This document shows, piece after piece, positions 31,958 through 37,516 of a DNA stretch of 37,516 nucleotides. The notes beneath the pieces are model-generated. The model searched no databases. It was not told where the DNA came from and worked only from the letters and a program-made list of their open reading frames with translations. The stretch lies in NCBI GenBank assembly GCA_051000755.1, contig JBPCNZ010000144.1, forward strand, positions 1 to 37,516, given 5' to 3'. Made by a program: the position numbers and the translations under genes. Origin of the DNA: JALZAH01 sp051000755 (lineage in GTDB: Bacteria > Actinomycetota > Acidimicrobiia > Acidimicrobiales > Palsa-688). Each line of letters starts with the position of its first letter. The first letter of the stretch is position 1.

Positions 31958-32532
31958 TGGCCGAGGCGCAGGGAGTACCAGCCCGAAAGCTCACCGACGC
32001 CGAGCTTGAACGCCAAGGCGTCCAGGCCCACGCCACCCGGCACTGGGTCTTCCTCCACGGCACTGCTGAGCAATTCCGCACCCATACCCAGCGGATGCTG
32101 GAGTTGGAGCAGGAATACCTGCGTCGGCATCCGCAACGCACCTGGCAGGGCAGCGGCGGCGGGGAGGGCACCGCAGCCACGACCATCGCCCGGGAGGCCC
32201 GCATCCGCGACCTGGTGCACACCCTGACCACCGAGGTGTTCAGCCTCCTCGACGCCAACGCCGCCGGGGCCGAGGGCGGCCCCGCCCCCGATGCCGAGGG
32301 AGGGAAGGCGAAGCTGCTGGCGGCCTTCGCCGCCGCACCCGATGGGGCGCTGCACAAGCTGGAGGCCCACCAGATCGCCCGGGGTGTGGCGTCCAGCGCC
32401 CAGCTGGCCGCATCGCTGTACAAGCAGGATCCACCGCTGCTGCGGGCCGACGGCGACATGCGGGTGATCACTGACGCCGGCCGGGCCTGGCTGGCCGAGC
32501 ATCCCGTGGCGTGGAGCCCATCGGTGGAGTGA
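31957..32532 (+). CDS. Protein of unknown function, last gene of box operon (N-terminus DUF6158-like)
   Basis: A 191-residue soluble protein. Residues 13-62 (DAELERQGVQAHATRHWVFL, then HGTAEQFRTHTQRMLELEQE and YLRRHPQR) resemble the short actinobacterial DUF6158 proteins; this family name is from memory and tentative. Residues 75-110 form a helix, followed by a Gly/Pro linker and a C-terminal segment with LEAHQIARGVASSAQLAASLYKQDPPLLRADGDMRVITDAGRAWLAEH, which looks like a small winged-helix module. Its start overlaps the ferredoxin stop (TGATG), so it is part of the operon. A regulatory, chaperone or assembly role is possible, but nothing in the sequence decides. Confidence 0.75.
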   Translation: MAEAQGVPARKLTDAELERQGVQAHATRHWVFLHGTAEQFRTHTQRMLELEQEYLRRHPQRTWQGSGGGEGTAATTIAREARIRDLVHTLTTEVFSLLDANAAGAEGGPAPDAEGGKAKLLAAFAAAPDGALHKLEAHQIARGVASSAQLAASLYKQDPPLLRADGDMRVITDAGRAWLAEHPVAWSPSVE

Positions 32533-32636
32533 GCACACCCCTCGCCTGACTGAGCGCGCCGGAGCGGCGCCCTGGTTGAACTGCGGGTGAATGCCACATG
32601 ATCGGCACCTCCGCGCCATAGGGTCGGTCCGTACCC

Positions 32637-32652
32637 GGCCTCAGCAGAGGCC
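32637..32652 (+). promoter_or_regulatory. Small hairpin in phoH leader
   Basis: GGCCTC-AGCA-GAGGCC forms a perfect 6-bp stem with a tetraloop. TAGGGT at 32619-32624 is a candidate -10, placing the hairpin in a short 5' leader. It could instead end the box operon transcript. Confidence 0.35.
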
Positions 32653-32678
32653 GGCGCCCCAGGACCTGTGAGGCTGCC

Positions 32679-34088
32679 GTGCACTTGGCCGAGATATCCG
32701 CCGCTGGTTCCGGACAGGAGGCGGCGACCGGATCCGCCGCATCTCCCCCCGCCACCACCGTCGTCCTCGATACCAGCGTCCTGCTGGCTGACCCCGAGTC
32801 CATCTTCTCGTTCGGTCCCGCGGACGTCGTCCTCCCGCTGAAGGTCATCGAAGAGCTCGACAACCACAAGGGTCGCTTCGACGAGGTGGGGAGGGCAGCC
32901 CGGGAGGTGGCCCGGCTCCTCGAGGAGCTCCGAGCCACCTCACCGGGCAAGGACCTGAAAGAACCGACACCGCTTGTCGGGGGCGGCACCATCCGCGTCG
33001 TCATCAACGGTCTCAAGCTCGACCGGGTGCGGGAACTCGGCTTGGACATCGAGAAGGCCGACAACCGGATCCTGGCGGCCGCTCTCGGCGTCGGCCAACC
33101 TGTCACCCTTGTCTCCGCCGATGTCAATCTTCGCCTGAAGGCGGCCGCCGTCGGACTCAACGCCGAGGAGTACCGCCAGGTCCGGGCCAATTTTCACACC
33201 GAGGCCCATCCCGGCTGGAGATCACTGCAGGTCTCGGCTCGGCTGATCGACGCCCTCTTCGACGCCGGGGGCCGCGGCCTCACCGACAGCGGCCTCACCG
33301 AGGATGACCGCGAGGTGATCCGGAGCCTGGCCGTCAACGAGTTCGGGGTCCTCAACGCCGGGCAACAGTCCGCTCTGGTCCGCCGCCACAAGGGCCGCCT
33401 CCACGTCCTGCCCCGCAGCATCGAAGCGTGGGGCCTGCGGCCCCGCTCCAAGGAGCAACGCTTCGCCCTCGAGCTGTTGATGGACCCGCGGGTGCCGATC
33501 GTCGGTCTCTCCGGCCGGGCCGGGACAGGCAAGACGATCCTGGCCATCGCCGCAGCCCTGGAGCAGACCTTCGAGCCCGGCGAGGGCCAGCGCTACGACC
33601 GCATCATGGTCCTCCGCCCCTTGGTGGCCGTCGGCCGCCAAGACATCGGGTTTCTTCCCGGCGACAAGAACGAGAAGCTCGAACCCTGGTTCGCCCCGGT
33701 CGAGGACACCATGGCCGCCCTGCGCGAGGACCTCGACCACAGCAAAGCCCGAGCGATGCTCGAGGGGTGGGTGGAGGAGGGAACACTGTCGATGGAGGCG
33801 GTGACGTTCCTTCGGGGCCGTTCTCTCCAGCGCACCTTCATCATCGTCGACGAGGCCCAGAACCTGGAGCCGTTGACCCTGAAGACCATCTTGACCAGGC
33901 TGGGCTCGGGATCCAAGGTCGCCCTCGTCGGCGACGTCTCCCAGATCGACAGCCCCTTCGTGTCCGAGCGCACCTCGGCCATCAGCATCCTCGCGGACCG
34001 CTTCTCCGGCCAGGACCTCTTCGGCCATCTGGTGCTGACCCAGGGTGAGCGCTCCCCGGTGGCCGACCTGGCAGCCGAGCTCCTCTGA
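32679..34088 (+). CDS. phoH2: PIN-domain PhoH-like ATPase (PhoH2 type)
   Basis: A 469-residue fusion. The N-terminal PIN nuclease domain has TVVLDTSVLLADP (first acidic residue), KVIEELDNHKG, and the acidic DIEKADNRIL and LVSADVNLRLKA; the C-terminal PhoH helicase-like domain has Walker A GLSGRAGTGKT, the SMEAVTFLRGRSLQRTFIIVDEAQN region with Walker B, and ALVGDVSQIDSPF. Characterised mycobacterial PhoH2 proteins are RNA helicases and ribonucleases. The GTG 32679 start has GAGG 7 nt upstream. The closely following small membrane zinc-ribbon gene could be co-transcribed. Confidence 0.93.
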   Translation: MHLAEISAAGSGQEAATGSAASPPATTVVLDTSVLLADPESIFSFGPADVVLPLKVIEELDNHKGRFDEVGRAAREVARLLEELRATSPGKDLKEPTPLVGGGTIRVVINGLKLDRVRELGLDIEKADNRILAAALGVGQPVTLVSADVNLRLKAAAVGLNAEEYRQVRANFHTEAHPGWRSLQVSARLIDALFDAGGRGLTDSGLTEDDREVIRSLAVNEFGVLNAGQQSALVRRHKGRLHVLPRSIEAWGLRPRSKEQRFALELLMDPRVPIVGLSGRAGTGKTILAIAAALEQTFEPGEGQRYDRIMVLRPLVAVGRQDIGFLPGDKNEKLEPWFAPVEDTMAALREDLDHSKARAMLEGWVEEGTLSMEAVTFLRGRSLQRTFIIVDEAQNLEPLTLKTILTRLGSGSKVALVGDVSQIDSPFVSERTSAISILADRFSGQDLFGHLVLTQGERSPVADLAAELL

Positions 34089-34140
34089 CCGCCATGACGA
34101 CGATCGACGACCTGCGCGAGGCGGCACGCTGGGCCGGCCC

Positions 34141-34401
34141 ATGAGCGCCACGATCCTGCTCATCGTGTTGGTCATCGTGGTGGTCGGGGCCGTCACCACC
34201 GGGGTTCGGCGACGGCGGGGGCACGAGGTCCCGGCCTGGGAGATGGAAAACGAAGCGAGCGCTCGATTCGTTCCCTCTTCCGATCCGCACCATCCCCGGT
34301 GCCCTCGCTGCCACGGTCATGGGAGGCTGGCAGGACTGACCGGGAGGGAGTGCCCGGTCTGTCTCGGCCACCGACACGTCCGCTTCGGGCCTGAGGCCTG
34401 A
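34141..34401 (+). CDS. Small membrane protein with DnaJ-like zinc ribbon
   Basis: An 86-residue protein. Residues 2-21 are a transmembrane helix (SATILLIVLVIVVVGAVTTG), followed by the basic RRRRGHEV. The C-terminal half has CPRCHGHG and CPVCLGHR, two CxxC-x-G-x-x pairs that would bind one zinc ion as in DnaJ-type ribbons, facing the cytoplasm if the positive-inside rule holds. No family name comes to mind. ATG 34141 puts the helix at the N-terminus. It is 52 nt downstream of phoH and ends at a bidirectional terminator. Confidence 0.7.
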   Translation: MSATILLIVLVIVVVGAVTTGVRRRRGHEVPAWEMENEASARFVPSSDPHHPRCPRCHGHGRLAGLTGRECPVCLGHRHVRFGPEA

Positions 34402-34410
34402 CTCCGGCGG

Positions 34411-34443
34411 CTCCTTCCCGGGCAGGTGCAGCCCGGGCAGGAG
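34411..34443. terminator. Bidirectional terminator hairpin
   Basis: CTCCT-T-CCCGGGC (34411-34423) pairs with GCCCGGG-C-AGGAG (34431-34443): 12 bp with one mismatch, loop AGGTGCA. It sits exactly between the convergent genes ending at 34401 and 34445. Confidence 0.75.
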
Positions 34444-34444
34444 G

Positions 34445-34714
34445 CTAGGGCTTGATCGCCCGGTTGCGGTCGGCCATCACGGCCTTGGTCGACCCGAATG
34501 AGAGCAACGACCACCGGGACCGGGCGGAGAGAACCCGGCCCAGGCACAGGGCAGCCCCGATGGAGAAGGCCGAGAGGACCGACCCGACCGACCCGACCGA
34601 GAGGCACGAACCGACCGAACCGATGGACAGGACCGACCCCTTGGATCCGATCGACAGCAACGAGTCCTCCGACCACAGAGACCAGGTGGAGCCCGACGGT
34701 GTCGTTCCTCGCAT
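34445..34714 (-). CDS. Serine-triplet repeat protein (LSIGSVGS type)
   Basis: An 89-residue protein whose middle is built of a Ser every third residue: SLLSIGSKGSVLSIGSVGSC and so on, grouping into nonapeptides of consensus LSIGSVGSV (about residues 18-55). The tail SRWSLLSFGS-TKAVMADRNR ends the protein. I recall similar short hypothetical proteins in other actinobacteria; their function is unknown. A regular period-3 pattern of small residues could form a tightly packed solenoid. ATG 34714 has no clear ribosome site. The plus strand is also open here (Asp/Pro/Arg-rich), but the convergent terminator and the recognisable repeat favour the minus strand. Confidence 0.6.
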   Translation of the reverse strand: MRGTTPSGSTWSLWSEDSLLSIGSKGSVLSIGSVGSCLSVGSVGSVLSAFSIGAALCLGRVLSARSRWSLLSFGSTKAVMADRNRAIKP

Positions 34715-34762
34715 CCCATCATCATCCCGGGAACTCCGCCGTCACACAAGGGGCCGGGGGAC

Positions 34763-35728
34763 TCAGGACCGACGCAACGCCGGCAGCAGCTCCTGCTCGG
34801 CCCAGTCGATGAACGGGGCCTGGGACTCGCCCCCGACCTGCACCAGCGCCACATGGGTGTATCCGGCCGTGGGGAACGCCTCGATGGCCTTGACGAACTC
34901 GTCGACGTCGGATCCGCAGGGGATCGACGCGGCGACATCGTGGGGTGTCACGAACTGGGTGGCCCCGGCGAACCCCGCCGTTCCGGGGAGCTCGGCGTTG
35001 ACCTTCCACCCGCCGGCGAACCACCGGAACTGGTCATGGGCCCGGGCCACCGCCGCGTCCCGGTCGGTGTCGAAACAGACCGGTATCTGGCCCACCTTCG
35101 GCTTCCCTGACCCTCCTGCGCCCTCGAACAGCTCGACCAGGCGGGCCTCGGGTTCGACGCCGATCATGACATCGGCCTTGGCACCCGCCAGGTCGCACGA
35201 CGCCCGCCCGGACACGGCGATGCCGAGGGGGATGGGCGAATCCGGCAGGTCCCACAACCGGGCCGAGTCCACGTGGAAGTGCTTTCCCTCGTAGGTGACG
35301 TAGCCGCCCTTCCACAATGCGGTGATGATGTCCACGGCCTCGGTAAGCATGGCGTGGCGAGTGGTGACCGGTGGCCAGCCACCTCCGGTCACATGCTCGT
35401 TGAGGTTCTCGCCCGCACCTAGGCCGAGCGTGAAACGATTGTCGGACAGCAGGGCCACGGTTGCCGCCTTCTGGGCCACGACCGCCGGGTGGTACCGCTT
35501 GATCGGGCAGGTCACATAGGTCATCAAACCGATCCGCTCCGTCGCCTGGGCGGCGGCACCGAGGACACTCCACGCGTACGGGGCGTGACCCTGGGCGTCC
35601 AGCCACGGGAAATAATGGTCGGAGATCACCGAGAAATCGAAGCCCGCCGCCTCGGCGGCCACCAGATCGTGCACCAGGGCCTGGGGACCGGACTGCTCGC
35701 ACATCATCGTGTAGCCCCATTCCGTCAT
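34763..35728 (-). CDS. LLM-class F420-dependent oxidoreductase (G6PDH-like family)
   Basis: A 321-residue luciferase-like TIM-barrel protein. Diagnostic stretches are TEWGYTMMCEQSGP at the N-terminus, ISDHYFPWLDAQGHAPYAWSVLGAA, IGLMTYVTCPIKRYHPAVVAQKAATVALLSDNRF, LGLGAGENLNEHV and FHVDSARLWDLPD. These match the TIGR03557-like branch of F420-dependent enzymes related to F420-dependent glucose-6-phosphate dehydrogenase; the physiological substrate is unassigned. ATG 35728 is preceded by AAGGAG at good spacing. It is divergent from asnB. It supports coenzyme F420 use by this organism. Confidence 0.9.
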   Translation of the reverse strand: MTEWGYTMMCEQSGPQALVHDLVAAEAAGFDFSVISDHYFPWLDAQGHAPYAWSVLGAAAQATERIGLMTYVTCPIKRYHPAVVAQKAATVALLSDNRFTLGLGAGENLNEHVTGGGWPPVTTRHAMLTEAVDIITALWKGGYVTYEGKHFHVDSARLWDLPDSPIPLGIAVSGRASCDLAGAKADVMIGVEPEARLVELFEGAGGSGKPKVGQIPVCFDTDRDAAVARAHDQFRWFAGGWKVNAELPGTAGFAGATQFVTPHDVAASIPCGSDVDEFVKAIEAFPTAGYTHVALVQVGGESQAPFIDWAEQELLPALRRS

Positions 35729-35844
35729 GGCCACGCTCCTTGTCATCGATGGACCCTTCCTTGGTACCCCCTGGAGCCGGTCCCGACTCCCCATTCGAGC
35801 GCCGATTGGTCCCACGCCGCGACTTGCGCTACACCTGTTAGCTC

Positions 35845-37380
35845 ATGTGTGGCATAGCAGCCCAATGGGGTCGGCCTGATGCAGCGTCAGGCTGGCGGAT
35901 GCTGGACCGCCTGAAGCACCGCGGGCCAGACGATCGCGGCGACCTGACGATCGGCCGAGCGTGGTTGGGCCACACCCGGCTGTCCATCGTCGACGTGGTC
36001 GGCGGCCACCAGCCCATGACCGTGAGGGATCACCGGGTCGCCATCGTCGCCAATGGGGAGATCTACAACCATCGGGACCTGCGGGCCGACCTGGACCGAG
36101 CACACGAGGACCGGCCGGTGACGTGGCAGACCGTCTCGGACAGCGAGGTGGCCCTGCACGTCATCGATCGGGACGGGCCCGCAGGGCTGGCCAAGCTCCG
36201 CGGCATGTTCGCCCTCGCCTTTAGCGACGGGCGGGACCGCTTCTTGCTGGCCCGGGACCCGGTCGGCATCAAGCCGCTGTACTGGGCCCACCACGACGGA
36301 ACCGTGGTGGCCGCCTCGGAGCTGAAGGCCTTTGATCCTGCGCTCCGACCGTGGGTGGAGTCGTTTCCCCCGGGCCACTACTGGACGCCGGCCGAAGGAC
36401 TGGTCCGCTTTGCCACCGCGGTACCCGACCGGGTGCGCCGACCGGTCGATCGCCCGGCGCGCTCCGACGCCGAGGATCTGGAGGAGATTCGCAACGTCCT
36501 CGTGACCGCCGTCGATCGGCGGATGATGGGCGACGTTCCCGTGGGCTGCTTCCTCTCCGGTGGCCTCGACTCGAGCATCATCGCCGCCATCGCCGCCCGG
36601 TGGGTGCAGCGGAGGGGCCAACGCCTGCAGACCTTCGCGGTGGGCACCCCCGACTCCGCCGATGTGGCCGCCGCCCGGGTCGTGGCCGAGGTTCTGGGGA
36701 CCGACCATCACGAGGTGTCCCTGTCGCCCGAGGAGAATCTCGATGTCGTCCCCGAGGTCGTTCGATCCATCGAGCACTTCGACCCGTCGCTCGTGCGTAG
36801 CGCCGTCGCCAACTACGTCCTGGCCGAGTTGGCCGCCCGCCACGTGAAGGTGGTCCTGACGGGTGAAGGTGCCGATGAGCTCTTCGGCGGTTATGAGTAT
36901 CTCCACGAGGGCGACTACGACCACCCTGAGCACCTGCACGCCGAATTGGTCCGCTCCGTCGAAGAGCTCCACGGCCTCAACCTGCAGCGATGCGACCGGG
37001 TGACCATGGCCCACGGGCTCGAAGCCCGGGTGCCGTTCCTCGACGTGGATGTCATCGAGGCGGTCCTGGCCATCCCACCCGCCCTCAAGGTGCCGACGGG
37101 CGACCGGATGGAGAAGGATCTGCTGCGCCGGGCCTTCGAGGGCTGGATCCCCGACTCGATCCTGTGGCGGACCAAGGCGCAGTTCGGTGACGGTTCGGGT
37201 GCTGCGTCGGTCCGGGTGACCGTCGGCGACAGCGTGAAGCTCAGCGACTTCGACCTCGAGCGGGGGGCCATCGAGCCGCCCCTGCGGACCCGTGAGGAGG
37301 TCGCCTACCATCGCATCTGGGCGTCGGCGCTGGCCCCGACCCGGCCCGAGGCCACCCTCTTTCGTTTCGCCACGGCCTGA
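35845..37380 (+). CDS. asnB: Asparagine synthetase (glutamine-hydrolysing)
   Basis: A 511-residue class II glutamine amidotransferase. Cys2 in MCGIA is the glutaminase nucleophile, followed by LKHRGPDD, GHTRLSIVD, ANGEIYNH and RDPVGIKPLY. The synthetase domain has the ATP pyrophosphatase loop SGGLDSS and LTGEGADELFGGYEYL, then DRVTMAHGLEARVPFLD. It makes asparagine from aspartate, glutamine and ATP in the cytosol. The length fits bacterial/plant-type AsnB. ATG 35845 is fixed by the N-terminal Cys requirement. No clear Shine-Dalgarno precedes it. Confidence 0.95.
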   Translation: MCGIAAQWGRPDAASGWRMLDRLKHRGPDDRGDLTIGRAWLGHTRLSIVDVVGGHQPMTVRDHRVAIVANGEIYNHRDLRADLDRAHEDRPVTWQTVSDSEVALHVIDRDGPAGLAKLRGMFALAFSDGRDRFLLARDPVGIKPLYWAHHDGTVVAASELKAFDPALRPWVESFPPGHYWTPAEGLVRFATAVPDRVRRPVDRPARSDAEDLEEIRNVLVTAVDRRMMGDVPVGCFLSGGLDSSIIAAIAARWVQRRGQRLQTFAVGTPDSADVAAARVVAEVLGTDHHEVSLSPEENLDVVPEVVRSIEHFDPSLVRSAVANYVLAELAARHVKVVLTGEGADELFGGYEYLHEGDYDHPEHLHAELVRSVEELHGLNLQRCDRVTMAHGLEARVPFLDVDVIEAVLAIPPALKVPTGDRMEKDLLRRAFEGWIPDSILWRTKAQFGDGSGAASVRVTVGDSVKLSDFDLERGAIEPPLRTREEVAYHRIWASALAPTRPEATLFRFATA

Positions 37381-37403
37381 ATGACCGCTACTAGAGGCCT
37401 TTG

Positions 37404-37440
37404 TCCGGCGGAGCCGGAGGTTTGAGTCAAGTTTTTGACT
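37404..37440. terminator. Two hairpins after asnB
   Basis: TCCGGC-GGA-GCCGGA (37404-37418) is followed by AGTCAA-GTTT-TTGACT (37425-37440). They lie between asnB and a convergent partial gene. The second contains a short T-run. Confidence 0.5.
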
Positions 37441-37451
37441 TTGGTGGCTGT

Positions 37452-37516
37452 TCAGGCGGCGATTCCGGATCGGGTGGCGAGGTCGTCGAGGGCTCGGCGT
37501 AGCGGGGCGGGGCTGT
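37452..37516 (-). CDS. 3' end of an unidentified gene
   Basis: On the minus strand an open frame enters from the window edge and stops at 37452-37454; the visible end is SPAPLRRALDDLATRSGIAA. It could be the C-terminus of a transposase or any other protein; 21 codons are too few to decide. The upstream hairpins and lower-GC stretch agree with a gene boundary. Confidence 0.4.
   Translation of the reverse strand, partial: SPAPLRRALDDLATRSGIAA

Noticed and set aside
34452..35294. 280-codon plus-strand frame rich in Asp-Pro-Arg-Thr
   Set aside because: It runs antisense to the serine-repeat gene and to the oxidoreductase gene; its repeats mirror the serine triplets and the bidirectional terminator fits the minus-strand gene.

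Overview
The window is very GC-rich and densely packed, with frequent GTG/TTG starts, many 4-nt ATGA/GTGA stop-start overlaps, tRNA genes without encoded CCA, and a gene set typical of Actinomycetota: a FurA-KatG pair, a ClpS-DUF2017 pair, an F420-type luciferase-like oxidoreductase, a PaaX repressor, a PIN-PhoH protein and a membrane zinc-ribbon protein. A deep-branching aerobic actinobacterium such as a member of Acidimicrobiia fits best; this placement is inferred from gene content only. There is no rRNA, CRISPR array or complete insertion sequence.

Layout. (1) 1-4658: a truncated proline-rich membrane protein and a MoaD/ThiS-like protein on the minus strand; divergent from them a histidine phosphatase, a YgjP-type metallopeptidase and an acyl-CoA carboxyltransferase-like protein on the plus strand; then a TraR/DksA zinc-finger protein and tRNA-Lys(TTT) on the minus strand. 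(2) 4703-13377: an almost unbroken minus-strand run read from 13377 downward: acyltransferase-3, acyl-CoA ligase, acyltransferase-3, phosphosulfolactate synthase (ComA family), VOC protein, secreted PHB-depolymerase-type esterase, histidine phosphatase, second esterase. (3) 13552-18898: rhomboid protease and third histidine phosphatase; an RsbW-like ATP-binding protein; two back-to-back two-gene ABC exporters. (4) 18909-21763: heme A assembly (ctaB divergent from ctaA/cox15), then clpS and a DUF2017 gene. (5) 21764-23669: a repeat element, tRNA-Glu(TTC), an APH-fold phosphotransferase and hairpin-rich spacers. (6) 23670-26366: furA-katG. (7) 26465-32532: a paaX-type repressor divergent from a benzoyl-CoA epoxidation (box) operon: boxC, boxB, a thioredoxin-reductase-like ferredoxin reductase, a 7Fe ferredoxin and a small protein of unknown function. 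(8) 32679-37516: PIN-PhoH, membrane zinc-ribbon protein, a serine-triplet repeat protein, an F420-type oxidoreductase, asparagine synthetase and the 3' end of an unidentified gene.

Two parts look most informative. The box operon has no BoxA-type reductase; a flavoprotein of another family plus a separate ferredoxin sit where BoxA would be expected. The ComA-centred run combines a PEP/sulfite-condensing enzyme with phosphatase, acyl activation, membrane acyl transfer and secreted esterases, a combination that could make or remodel an acylated or sulfonated product but matches no pathway I know. A diverged pair of 67-bp elements with inverted ends, one near each tRNA gene, is the clearest non-gene signal.
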